A stretch of 57,981 nucleotides of DNA, from contig CABUNB010000008.1 in the NCBI GenBank assembly GCA_902492755.1, forward strand, positions 1 to 57,981. The letters run 5' to 3'. The position numbers and the translations under genes are program-made. The stretch's first letter is position 1; the number at the start of each line of letters is the position of its first letter. The notes beneath the pieces are model-generated. The model searched no databases. It saw only the letters and a list, made by a program, of their open reading frames with translations, and was not told where the DNA came from. This DNA is from an uncultured Collinsella sp. (GTDB lineage Bacteria > Actinomycetota > Coriobacteriia > Coriobacteriales > Coriobacteriaceae). Below, one piece after another: positions 8,257 through 15,629 of this stretch.

Positions 8257-8844
8257 ATGGGCCGTTATGCCGAGGTGACCCGCAAGACGGGTGAGACCGA
8301 CATTGTCGTCAAGCTCGACCTGGACGGAAGCGGCGTGTGCGATATCTCGACCGGAGTGCCGTTTTTCGACCATATGCTCAACGCCTTTGGTCGCCATGGA
8401 CTGTTTGATTTGACGGTGCATGCGGTAGGCGACGTTGAGGTCGACGCGCACCACACCGTCGAGGACACGGGCATTGTGCTGGGCGAGGCATTTTGCCAAG
8501 CGTTGGGCGACAAGGCGGGCATTACGCGCTTTGCCGACGCGGCGATTGCCATGGACGAGACGCTCGTGATGGCTGCCGTGGACATTTCGGGTCGCGGCCA
8601 GGCCTACTGCGAGCTGCCCGTGCCGACCGAGCGCGTGGGCAGCTTCGATACCGAGCTGGCCGTCGAGTTCTTCTATGCCTTCGCACGCGATGCCAAGCTC
8701 ACGCTGCACGTGCGCGAACTGGCGGGTGGCAACTCGCATCACATTATCGAGGCCGCCTTTAAGGCCGTGGGCCGCACGATGCGCCACGCCTGCGAGCTCG
8801 ATCCCCGCGTGCAGGGCATCCCCAGTACCAAGGGCTCACTGTAA
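8257..8844 (+). CDS. hisB: Imidazoleglycerol-phosphate dehydratase HisB
   Basis: A 195-aa monofunctional dehydratase making imidazole acetol phosphate from IGP. The signatures are FFDHMLN, the first manganese-binding block DAHHTVEDTGI and the second SHHIIEAAFKA, and the C-terminal STKGSL. No phosphatase domain is fused, so histidinol phosphate must be hydrolysed by another protein, plausibly the PHP protein at 12.2 kb. ATG directly follows the hisC stop, with GGAGGAG in the end of hisC. Confidence 0.96.
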   Translation: MGRYAEVTRKTGETDIVVKLDLDGSGVCDISTGVPFFDHMLNAFGRHGLFDLTVHAVGDVEVDAHHTVEDTGIVLGEAFCQALGDKAGITRFADAAIAMDETLVMAAVDISGRGQAYCELPVPTERVGSFDTELAVEFFYAFARDAKLTLHVRELAGGNSHHIIEAAFKAVGRTMRHACELDPRVQGIPSTKGSL

Positions 8845-8859
8845 CCGTCACAAGGGTAA

Positions 8860-8896
8860 AACCACCACGAAGGTGCCTGTCCCCTTTGTGGTGGTT
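8860..8896. repeat. Palindromic REP-like hairpin between hisB and hisH
   Basis: 8860-8873 pairs with 8883-8896 over 14 bp (one G-U) around a 9-nt loop. The loop side reads GGTGCCTGTCCCC. I recall similar palindromes with a GGGGACAGGCACC core scattered in many bacterial genomes, often linked to REP-associated transposases. No T-run follows, so it is not a standard terminator although it could modulate hisB/hisH levels. Confidence 0.6.
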
Positions 8897-8922
8897 GTGG
8901 ATGATGAGAAGTGGAGGGTCGC

Positions 8923-9624
8923 GTGGGCGAACCAAAGATTGTGGTGGTCGACTACCACAAGGGCAACTTGTCGAGCGTCGTGCGCGGGCTTGCGCGCGCC
9001 GGTGCCGCCGCCTGCACATCGGACGATCCGGAGCAGATCCGCAACGCCGACGGCCTGGTCATCCCGGGCGTGGGCGCGTTCTATGACGCAATCGCCTTTA
9101 TGCGCCAGAGCGGCGAGGAGGTGGCCGTGCTCGATGCCGTTGCCGCTGGAACTCCGTTGCTCGGCATCTGCCTGGGTCTTCAGCTATTTTTTGAGCGCGG
9201 CGACGAGGGCGTGCCGGCGGACGAGGGCACGGTCGTGGACGGAAACGCTCCCAAGCAGGCTGACGGTCCCTGGGTCGATGGCCTGAGTATTATGCGCGGC
9301 TCGTGCACGCGCCTGGAGTCGAGCCGCCTGAAGGTGCCGCACGTGGGCTGGGACCAGGTGCACATGACGCCTGCCGGCGCGGCCGATCCGCTGCTCGCCG
9401 GTTTTGCCGAGGGCGCCAATATGTACTTCACCCACAGCTACGCGGTGGCCGGCGACGTCGATGCCACCGATGTGTTGGCGCGCACGCACTATACACGGAG
9501 TTTCCCGTGCATCGTGCGCCACGGCAATGTGTGGGGCTGCCAGTTCCATCCCGAGAAATCCTCCGCGCTGGGTCAGCGCATCCTTAAGAACTTCGTCAAC
9601 ATCGTCGAGGAGGTTGGCCGATGA
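8923..9624 (+). CDS. hisH: Imidazole glycerol phosphate synthase glutaminase subunit HisH
   Basis: A 233-aa class I glutamine amidotransferase. It supplies ammonia to HisF. Visible features are the N-terminal VVVDYHKGNL strand, PGVGAF, the nucleophile elbow GICLGLQ with Cys83, YFTHSYAV, and the catalytic His/Glu segment CQFHPEKS near the end. The GTG at 8923 is preferred to the in-frame GTG at 8911 because the latter lies in the ribosome binding site GTGGAGGG. The stop overlaps the hisA ATG by four bases. Confidence 0.94.
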   Translation: MGEPKIVVVDYHKGNLSSVVRGLARAGAAACTSDDPEQIRNADGLVIPGVGAFYDAIAFMRQSGEEVAVLDAVAAGTPLLGICLGLQLFFERGDEGVPADEGTVVDGNAPKQADGPWVDGLSIMRGSCTRLESSRLKVPHVGWDQVHMTPAGAADPLLAGFAEGANMYFTHSYAVAGDVDATDVLARTHYTRSFPCIVRHGNVWGCQFHPEKSSALGQRILKNFVNIVEEVGR

Positions 9625-10364
9625 TTCTGTTTCCCGCAATCGATTTGATCGGCGGCAAGGTCGTGCGCCTGGAGCGCGGCGACCGGAGCCGCTGCAAGGT
9701 ATATTCCGACGACCCCGTGGCCGTTGCTCGCTCCTTTGCCGAGCAGGGCGCGAGCTGGGTGCACGTCGTCGACCTGTCCGCTGCCTTCGGCGAGGACGAG
9801 GACACATGCGCTGCCAACTCGGCGGCAATTAAGGCCATCTGCGGCGTTGACGGTCTGTCCGTGGACGTGGGCGGCGGCGTTCGCTCGCTCGCACGCATCG
9901 ACGAGCTGGCCGGCTATGGCGCTCGCCGCATTGCACTGGGCACCGTGCTCGTGACCGAGCCGGGTTTTGCTGAGGTGGCAGCCCAGGGCTTTGGCGAGCT
10001 GTTGGTCGCCGACATTGCCGCGCGCGACGGCCAGGTTAAGGTGAACGGCTGGCGCGACGGCGCGGGCGTGGCACTCGACGATGCCGTGGCGCAGCTTACC
10101 GAGCTGGGCTTTAAGCATCTGGTGTATACCGACATCGCGCGTGATGGCATGCAGACGGGCATCGATGTGGCGGCGTATCGCCATATGGCCGAGGTCGCGG
10201 GCTTTCCCGTCGTGGCGTCGGGCGGTATCTCGACGCTCGACGACATCCGCGCGCTGGCCGCGGTGGGTGAGGGCGCGATTGAAGGCGCCATTACCGGTCG
10301 TGCGCTCTACGAGGGCAACTTTACGCTGGCCCAGGCGCTGGCCGCCGCTCGAGGGGAGGAGTAG
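9621..10364 (+). CDS. hisA: Phosphoribosyl-ProFAR isomerase HisA
   Basis: A 247-aa (beta-alpha)8 barrel isomerising ProFAR to PRFAR. It starts with the FPAIDLIGGKVVRL strand containing the catalytic Asp, and has VDVGGGVRS, the YTDIARDGMQTG block with the second catalytic Asp, and a SGGIS phosphate-binding segment. Length is normal for HisA. It overlaps hisH by 4 bp and is 3 bp from hisF. Because actinobacteria sometimes use a bifunctional PriA for both His and Trp pathways, dual activity is possible but not shown here. Confidence 0.93.
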   Translation: MILFPAIDLIGGKVVRLERGDRSRCKVYSDDPVAVARSFAEQGASWVHVVDLSAAFGEDEDTCAANSAAIKAICGVDGLSVDVGGGVRSLARIDELAGYGARRIALGTVLVTEPGFAEVAAQGFGELLVADIAARDGQVKVNGWRDGAGVALDDAVAQLTELGFKHLVYTDIARDGMQTGIDVAAYRHMAEVAGFPVVASGGISTLDDIRALAAVGEGAIEGAITGRALYEGNFTLAQALAAARGEE

Positions 10365-10367
10365 CCC

Positions 10368-11150
10368 ATGCTTACCAAGCGCGTAATTCCCTGCCTGGAC
10401 GTCAAGGACGGCCGTGTGGTCAAGGGCGTCAACTTTGTGAGCTTGCGCGATGCCGGCGATCCGGTGGAACTGGCCCGCGCCTACGACCGCGAGGGTGCGG
10501 ACGAGGTCGTATTTTTGGACATTACCGCGACGAGCGATAACCGTGCGACGACTATCGAGATGGCGACGCATGCGGCCGAGGAGCTGGCCATTCCCTATAC
10601 CGTGGGCGGCGGCTTTCGCGACCTGGCGGGCATGCGCACCATGGTTGCAGCCGGTGCTGACAAGGTGTCGCTCAACTCTGCCGCCGTGCGCGATCCGTCG
10701 TTGATCAGCCAGGCCGCCGCGGCGTTTGGCAGCCAAGCCGTGGTCGTGGCGATCGATGCCAAGCGCGTGGGGCTGCCCGGGGAGCCGGGCGCCGATAAGT
10801 GGGAGGTCTTTACGGCGGGCGGCCGCAACGCTACGGGTATCGATGCGGTGGCGTGGGCCGAGGATGCGGCTCGTCGTGGCGCCGGCGAAATCCTACTGAC
10901 CAGCATGGACCGCGACGGTACCAAGGCCGGCTTCGATCTGGCGCTTACTCGCGCCGTGGCCCGCGCGGTGCCGATTCCCGTTATCGCGAGCGGCGGCGTG
11001 GGCACACTCGAGCATTTTGCCGAGGGTGTGATCGAGGGCGAGGCCGATGCCGTGCTGGCGGCGAGCGTCTTTCACTTTGGAATCTTCAGCATTCGCGAAG
11101 TCAAAGAGTATATGGCCTCGCAGGGAATCCCTGTGAGGTTGGACTTCTAG
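10368..11150 (+). CDS. hisF: Imidazole glycerol phosphate synthase cyclase subunit HisF
   Basis: A 260-aa barrel enzyme converting PRFAR plus ammonia into IGP and AICAR, working with HisH. Typical segments: KRVIPCLDVKDGRVVKG with the catalytic Asp, TVGGGFRDL, the KVSLNSAAV block, ILLTSMDRDGTK with the second Asp, and IASGGVGT. ATG 10368 follows GGGGAGGAG at the end of hisA. After hisF there is a 140-bp gap with a short palindrome (11198-11215) before hisI. Confidence 0.96.
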   Translation: MLTKRVIPCLDVKDGRVVKGVNFVSLRDAGDPVELARAYDREGADEVVFLDITATSDNRATTIEMATHAAEELAIPYTVGGGFRDLAGMRTMVAAGADKVSLNSAAVRDPSLISQAAAAFGSQAVVVAIDAKRVGLPGEPGADKWEVFTAGGRNATGIDAVAWAEDAARRGAGEILLTSMDRDGTKAGFDLALTRAVARAVPIPVIASGGVGTLEHFAEGVIEGEADAVLAASVFHFGIFSIREVKEYMASQGIPVRLDF

Positions 11151-11290
11151 TGCTGCGGCTTGCCCAGGCACCGCATCTTGCCGCTCAAACCGTCGCTCGC
11201 GTACCAAAGTACGCGTCGCTCCTCTTTCGCGGCAACCTGCGTCACCTGGACAACCCTCGCCGACCTGTGGGGTTTAAATTGGGGAGAGAA

Positions 11291-11632
11291 ATGGAAGAGA
11301 TAACCGATCCTTCAAAGCTTACATACGACGCCCGCGGGCTGATTCCTTGTGTGGTTCAGCAATATGACACCGGCGAGGTGCTTATGGTTGCTTGGATGAA
11401 CGAGGAGTCGGTGGGGCTGACGCTCAAGACCGGCACCACGTGGTTTTGGAGCCGCAGCCGCCAGGAGCTCTGGAACAAGGGCGCGACGAGCGGCAACATG
11501 CAGGAGGTCAAGGAGTTCTGGGCCGATTGCGATAGCGATACGCTGCTGGTCAAGGTCGATTCTCCGGGTCCGGCCTGCCATACCGGCAACCGTACCTGCT
11601 TCTTTAAGCGCGTGGAAGGGGGTGTGCGATGA
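11291..11632 (+). CDS. hisI: Phosphoribosyl-AMP cyclohydrolase HisI
   Basis: A 113-aa monofunctional cyclohydrolase that opens the adenine ring of PR-AMP. The family blocks MVAWMNEES, the WSRSR...W.KG..SGN region, DCDSDTLLVKV (magnesium site) and the zinc-binding CHTGNRTCF are present. A long upstream in-frame extension reaching back into hisF is rejected because ATG 11291 follows GGGGAGAG and matches the usual N-terminus. The separate hisE shows that HisI and HisE are not fused here. Its stop overlaps the next ATG. Confidence 0.95.
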   Translation: MEEITDPSKLTYDARGLIPCVVQQYDTGEVLMVAWMNEESVGLTLKTGTTWFWSRSRQELWNKGATSGNMQEVKEFWADCDSDTLLVKVDSPGPACHTGNRTCFFKRVEGGVR

Positions 11633-11856
11633 AAGTCGTGACGCCGTTCGAGGTCGCCGACTGCAACACCGAGCTCCTCCGCGCGGGCGTGCCATGCCAC
11701 GTGCACCTGACTGATGCCTGCGGGGCGCAGTCGCTTTGGCTCGAGGCCGAGAAGGAAAGGCTCGATGAGGCCCATGCCGTCATCGTCGAGTTCTTTGAGA
11801 AAAAGGGCGCAAAGCCTCGGTTCGATGAGACCGGTACCTACTTTACGTTGCAGTAA
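11629..11856 (+). CDS. Small his-operon protein, RDAC-family-like
   Basis: A 75-aa acidic protein lying between hisI (4-bp overlap) and hisE (15-bp gap). The segment HLTDACGAQS matches the H-L-(R/T)-D-A-C-G-x-Q-S signature I recall for the small RDAC family, whose function I do not know. Predicted as a compact alpha/beta protein: an N-terminal helix, two strands, a helix rich in Glu/Lys, and a C-terminal strand. Position and coupling suggest a role linked to histidine synthesis, perhaps regulatory or as an accessory to HisE/HisI. That is inference only. Confidence 0.65.
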   Translation: MKVVTPFEVADCNTELLRAGVPCHVHLTDACGAQSLWLEAEKERLDEAHAVIVEFFEKKGAKPRFDETGTYFTLQ

Positions 11857-11871
11857 CGAGAGGAAATAACC

Positions 11872-12189
11872 ATGGGAGTCAGAACAGCTAACGTGCAGCC
11901 GGGAAATATCGGTGAGACACTGACGGGGCTGGCCGAGGTGATTCATGGCCGTCGCGACGCGTCGCCGCAGGAGAGCTATACCGCGCGTCTGTTGACCGAC
12001 GTCGAGGATGAGCTGCTCAAGAAGCTTGCCGAGGAGGCGAGCGAGGTGATCATGGCCTGCAAGGATAACGACCACGACCACATTCGTTACGAGGCTGGCG
12101 ACCTGATCTACCACTTGCTCGTGACGCTCGAGCGCTACGGCATCACCCTCGACGAGCTGGCCGGCGAACTCAACGCTCGCCGCCACTAG
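11872..12189 (+). CDS. hisE: Phosphoribosyl-ATP pyrophosphatase HisE
   Basis: A 105-aa all-helical MazG-type pyrophosphatase hydrolysing PR-ATP to PR-AMP, the second step of the pathway. The metal-binding EExxE signature appears in KKLAEEASEVIMA, followed by the EAGDLIYHLLV segment with the downstream acidic ligands. Slightly extended at the N-terminus relative to the shortest members. AGAGGAAA precedes ATG 11872. Last gene of the operon; its stop lies inside a palindrome. Confidence 0.94.
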   Translation: MGVRTANVQPGNIGETLTGLAEVIHGRRDASPQESYTARLLTDVEDELLKKLAEEASEVIMACKDNDHDHIRYEAGDLIYHLLVTLERYGITLDELAGELNARRH

Positions 12190-12217
12190 TCATTTAAGAA
12201 CGTCCCCAGTGACTAGT
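12185..12217. repeat. Palindrome at the end of the his operon
   Basis: ACTAGTCA (12185-12192) pairs with TGACTAGT (12210-12217) around a 17-nt loop that contains AAGAACGTCCCC. It covers the hisE stop and lies between two convergent genes. The loop core (GAACGTCCC) recurs at 55592, suggesting a shared REP-like family. It could also end transcription weakly on both strands. Confidence 0.5.
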
Positions 12218-12218
12218 C

Positions 12219-13130
12219 TTAGGCGAGGGGTGTGGGTTGCCATTCGCCGGTGGGGTGGGGGATATCGAAGGCCCGGTAGCCGCAGTCGTAGGCGTGGGCC
12301 TGAGCCTCGCGGATGTTCCAGCAGATGTCGCAGGCGCGGTGTGCGTCCGAGCCAAAGGTGATGGGTACCTCGGCATGGGCAAAGCAACGCAACAGTCCCG
12401 TCGAGGGGTAATAGTCGTCGAGGCCCTTGCGCGGCGCGGCGGTCGAGACCTCAACGCGGCGGCCCGTGTCGTGGGCGCACTCGGCCATCTGCTGCCAGAA
12501 CGGCGCGGGGTCAAAGTCGGGCGCAAAGCCTTCCTTCGAAAAGCGCATGACCAGGTCGGGGTGGGCCATCACATCAAAGTTGAGTGAGCTTTCGCAAGCA
12601 CGGCACCAGTCGTCGACGTAGCGCTCCCACACGCCGAGCACGCCAAGGTTTTCCCAAACGTGCAGGTTGGTGTCGTCGTCGATCCAACCGCAGCGCGAAT
12701 CGGGTGTATCGGGACGAGCGACGTTTTCCGTTCCCGCCGTGCCCGCGGCGCCGGCCATGATATCGCCTGGGTTGCCAATCCAATGCACGCTGCCCAAGCG
12801 CACTATGGCACCCGCGGACCAGCGCTCAACCAAAGGCTCGCAACCTTCGTACCAGTCGCATTCAAAGCCATAGACAAGCTCGAGCTCCGGCGCGATCTGC
12901 GCGGCGAGCTTGCGGGCGTCCTCAAATGCCAGGCGATGTGCCGTCAGGTCGCCCTCGACAACTTGCACTTCGCAGTTGGCGTCCATGCTGGCGGGCAGGG
13001 TGAGATGGTCGGTCGAGACCATAGCGCGGCAGCCGGCCGCAGCAGCGGCGCGAACGTTGTCCTCAAACGAGGCATGGCCATCCGAAAACGAAGTGTGGGT
13101 GTGGCAATCGACCAGCGGGCAGGTGGGCAT
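12219..13130 (-). CDS. PHP-domain histidinol-phosphatase (HisJ/HisK type)
   Basis: A 303-aa metal-dependent phosphoesterase of the PHP superfamily. The N-terminal LVDCHTHTSFSDGH block provides the HxH metal ligands, STDHLTLP the next, FECDWYEG the middle Glu/Asp, and FGSDAH near the C-terminus the final Asp-His. It is convergent with the his operon, and HisB here lacks a phosphatase domain, so it most likely supplies histidinol-phosphate phosphatase. ATG at 13130 is preferred because AAAGGAG precedes it and the HTH motif starts at residue 9; an earlier in-frame start at 13250 adds an unlikely leader. Confidence 0.85.
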   Translation of the reverse strand: MPTCPLVDCHTHTSFSDGHASFEDNVRAAAAAGCRAMVSTDHLTLPASMDANCEVQVVEGDLTAHRLAFEDARKLAAQIAPELELVYGFECDWYEGCEPLVERWSAGAIVRLGSVHWIGNPGDIMAGAAGTAGTENVARPDTPDSRCGWIDDDTNLHVWENLGVLGVWERYVDDWCRACESSLNFDVMAHPDLVMRFSKEGFAPDFDPAPFWQQMAECAHDTGRRVEVSTAAPRKGLDDYYPSTGLLRCFAHAEVPITFGSDAHRACDICWNIREAQAHAYDCGYRAFDIPHPTGEWQPTPLA

Positions 13131-13268
13131 GGCGACTCCTTTGCATTTGGCGAATCCGCTCCATTGTAATGGCGCGACCCCCGGCGCGCCGGGAACGCCG
13201 CAAGTCGAAACCGACTGGAAAGGGCAGATGGCGCGCAAGGGCTGCCACACGACATCGACCCTGCCTTA

Positions 13269-13333
13269 AAACGTGTACATCAGCCTCCAAAAGCTGCAAA
13301 AAATGACGTGTTTGGAGGCTGATGTACATGTTT
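13269..13333. repeat. Long palindromic hairpin (23-bp stem)
   Basis: 13269-13291 pairs with 13311-13333 with a single G-U pair and a 19-nt loop. It lies in the 339-bp gap between the divergent PHP phosphatase and larC-like genes, which otherwise holds no coding signal. The arms are 23 nt, far longer than normal terminators, and no T-run follows on the + strand. A MITE/REP-like element or structured RNA is plausible. Confidence 0.7.
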
Positions 13334-13469
13334 GGCTGAGGCGGTGGAGTGTCGGTTTTTTGCCGACAAGGAAAATCGCGCTCATCACGTGCCGTCACAC
13401 TCGCGCAGCCCGCGATGTGCTAGCGTTTGGATGAACAAAACGAGTCCGTGCGGAAAGGATCCAGACCGT

Positions 13470-13955
13470 ATGCAATGCGATAGCACATCCCCGCTGTCTC
13501 GCGAGACCGATGCGCCCGAAACTATCGTCAAGCTGGAGTGCGACATCGATGACGCGTCGCCCGAGGTGCTCGCCTACGCCGCCGACCGCCTGCGCGAGGC
13601 CGGCGCCCGCGAGGTGCACTGGCTGCCCCTTTACTGCAAAAAGGGCCGCCCCGGATGGCAGTTACAGGTGATCTGCTCGCACGAGGATATCGAGCGCCTA
13701 CAGACGATTATCTTTTTGGAGACCACGACCAACGCCGTTCGTCGCCAGGTGATGGAACGCGTTTGCCTGCCACGCCGCTTTGAGCGCGTAACGACGCCAT
13801 GGGGCGAGGTATCCGTTAAGGTGGCGACCCTGCCCGACGGCAGCGAGCGCGCGGCTCCCGAGTACGAGGATTGCGCCCGTCTTGCCCGCGAACATGGCGT
13901 GCCGCTCCAACGCGTGATGCAGGCGGCTCAGAGCGCGGCGCTGCGATTCGAGTAA
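13470..13955 (+). CDS. Stand-alone LarC C-terminal domain (nickel-pincer cofactor family)
   Basis: A 161-aa protein matching the C-terminal half of LarC, the CTP-dependent cyclometallase that installs nickel in the pincer cofactor of lactate racemase-like enzymes. Recognisable blocks are ECDIDDASPEVLAYA, REAGAREVHWLPLYCKKGRP, IIFLETTTNAVRR and AAPEYEDCARLAREHGVPL. Full LarC has an additional N-terminal domain; in some lactobacilli the two halves are joined by frameshifting. Here no LarC N-terminal half precedes it: the upstream gap contains only a hairpin. larA, larB and larE are not in the window. ATG 13470 follows GGAAAGGA. Confidence 0.8.
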   Translation: MQCDSTSPLSRETDAPETIVKLECDIDDASPEVLAYAADRLREAGAREVHWLPLYCKKGRPGWQLQVICSHEDIERLQTIIFLETTTNAVRRQVMERVCLPRRFERVTTPWGEVSVKVATLPDGSERAAPEYEDCARLAREHGVPLQRVMQAAQSAALRFE

Positions 13956-14028
13956 CACGGTAGATGGGCTCCGCATCCGCCGGACCCCGTATTCAGCCCC
14001 CATCAACCCCATTCGAAAGGATCTCCCC

Positions 14029-14577
14029 ATGAAATACCTCATCGCCTCCGACATCCACGGCTCGGTATATTGGACCGAACGCCTTTGCGCCGCCATCGAG
14101 TCCGAGCAGCCCGATCGCATTGTGCTGCTGGGCGACCTGCTCTACCACGGCCCGCGTAACGACCTGCCGCGCGACTACGCTCCCAAGCGCGTGATTCCGC
14201 TGCTCAACGCCCTGGCCGACCGCATCATCGCGGTGCGCGGCAACTGCGACGCCGAGGTCGACCAGATGGTGCTCGACTTTCCCATCATGGCCGACTATGC
14301 CACGTTATTCGACGAGAACGGCCGCGAGCTGTTCCTGACGCACGGCCACGTTTTTGGCGCCGGTATGCACAACAGCGTCGACCACGCGCCCGCGCTGCCC
14401 GAGGGCTCCGCGCTCGTCTACGGTCATACGCACATCAAGGTCAACGAAGCGAGCGAGGAGCATCCTGGTCTGTGGCTCTTCAACCCCGGCAGCGTGAGCA
14501 TCCCCAAGGACGGTACGCACAGCTACGGCATCTACGAGGGCGGCGCGTTCCGCCACGTGATCATGGAGGAGGACTAG
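14029..14577 (+). CDS. yfcE: Calcineurin-like phosphodiesterase, YfcE family
   Basis: A 182-aa metallophosphoesterase. The complete set of metal-binding motifs is present: DIHG (D8, H10), GDLLYHG, RGNCD, THGHVFG and GHTHIK. Length and sequence match YfcE, a manganese-dependent phosphodiesterase of unknown physiological substrate. GAAAGGA precedes the ATG. The mazG gene starts 2 bp after the stop, so the two are co-transcribed. Confidence 0.9.
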   Translation: MKYLIASDIHGSVYWTERLCAAIESEQPDRIVLLGDLLYHGPRNDLPRDYAPKRVIPLLNALADRIIAVRGNCDAEVDQMVLDFPIMADYATLFDENGRELFLTHGHVFGAGMHNSVDHAPALPEGSALVYGHTHIKVNEASEEHPGLWLFNPGSVSIPKDGTHSYGIYEGGAFRHVIMEED

Positions 14578-14579
14578 CC

Positions 14580-15440
14580 ATGGCCGAGCATATGGCTCAG
14601 CAAAATGCCGAGGGTTCGCGTGACCTGTCCACGCTGGTAGATGCATCGGCCGAGCTGCAGCATCTGGTGCAGACCATCTGGCGTCTGCGTCAGCCCGACG
14701 GCTGCCCGTGGGACCGCGAGCAGACGCACCGCAGCATTGGCAAGAACATGATCGAGGAGGCCTACGAGGCGCTCGACTGCATCGAGGCCGACGACGCGGC
14801 GCACCTGCGCGAGGAGCTGGGCGACGTGCTCATGCAGGTAGTGTTGCATGCGCAGATCGCGGCGGACGCCGGCGAGTTTACGCTGGCCGACGTGGCGCAC
14901 GATATCGACGCCAAGCTCATTCGCCGTCATCCGCACGTGTTTGGCGATGCGGATGCCGACAGCTCTGACGAGGTGCTCAAGATTTGGGACGAGGTCAAGC
15001 TTGCCGAGAAGGCCGCCAAGGACAAGGCCGTGGCGCCAGGCGAGGCCGTGCCCGAGGGGCTGCTCGACGGCGTGCCCACGCACCTGCCGGCGCTGATGCA
15101 AGCGCAAAAGGTCTCGCGCAAGGCGGCGGCCGTGGGCTTTGAGTGGGAGACGGTCCAGGATGTGTGGGACGAGGTTGCCGAGGAGCGTGCCGAGTTTGAG
15201 GCCGAGGCTCCCGGAACGCCCGAGCGCGAGATGGAGTTTGGTGACCTACTCTTTGCCCTTGTCAACGTTGCGCGCAAAGAGGGGATTGACGCCGAGAGCG
15301 CCCTGCGTGCCAGCACGGCCAAGTTCCGTCGCCGTTGGGCTGCAATGGAGCAGATGGCGGCCGATGCCCATGTTGATCTTGCCGAGCTTTCGACCCATGG
15401 CCTCAACGACCTGTGGGACGCAGCAAAGGCAGGGGAGTAA
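14580..15440 (+). CDS. mazG: Nucleoside triphosphate pyrophosphohydrolase MazG
   Basis: A 286-aa MazG. The first MazG domain starts near residue 25 with LRQPDGCPWDREQTHRS, then the EEAYEALDCI ligands, EELGDVLMQVVLHAQIA, and RRHPHVFGD. The second half carries the VGFEW and EFGDLLFALVNVAR segments of the C-terminal MazG domain. It hydrolyses NTPs and damaged nucleotides. The start at 14580 follows GGAGGA at the end of yfcE; a longer in-frame version would begin within yfcE. Confidence 0.93.
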   Translation: MAEHMAQQNAEGSRDLSTLVDASAELQHLVQTIWRLRQPDGCPWDREQTHRSIGKNMIEEAYEALDCIEADDAAHLREELGDVLMQVVLHAQIAADAGEFTLADVAHDIDAKLIRRHPHVFGDADADSSDEVLKIWDEVKLAEKAAKDKAVAPGEAVPEGLLDGVPTHLPALMQAQKVSRKAAAVGFEWETVQDVWDEVAEERAEFEAEAPGTPEREMEFGDLLFALVNVARKEGIDAESALRASTAKFRRRWAAMEQMAADAHVDLAELSTHGLNDLWDAAKAGE

Positions 15441-15447
15441 TACCGCG

Positions 15448-15490
15448 GGGGCGATGGGACGGACTTGTCCCATCGCCCCATTATTTTTTA
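15448..15490 (+). terminator. Strong intrinsic terminator after mazG
   Basis: A perfect 13-bp stem (15448-15460 with 15467-15479) with a 6-nt loop is followed by TTATTTTTT. It closes the yfcE-mazG unit and separates it from enolase. Confidence 0.92.
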
Positions 15491-15629
15491 AAAAAGGTTG
15501 TATCCCTTGGCTAACTTAGGGCATAATGCAAAAAGTGCGACAAGGCTAACTTATGAACCTGCACGTCGCTGCAGCGTGTAAGCCGCGTTGCCAAGCATTC
15601 AACCCGTTTCCAAGTGAGAGGGAGACAAC

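Noticed and set aside
6910..8787. Long minus-strand open frame opposite hisC-hisB
   Set aside because: Antisense shadow; the plus strand carries intact HisC and HisB motifs.
10799..11290. Upstream in-frame extension of hisI into hisF
   Set aside because: The extension is the hisF shadow frame plus non-coding gap; HisI aligns from the ATG at 11291 with its own ribosome binding site.
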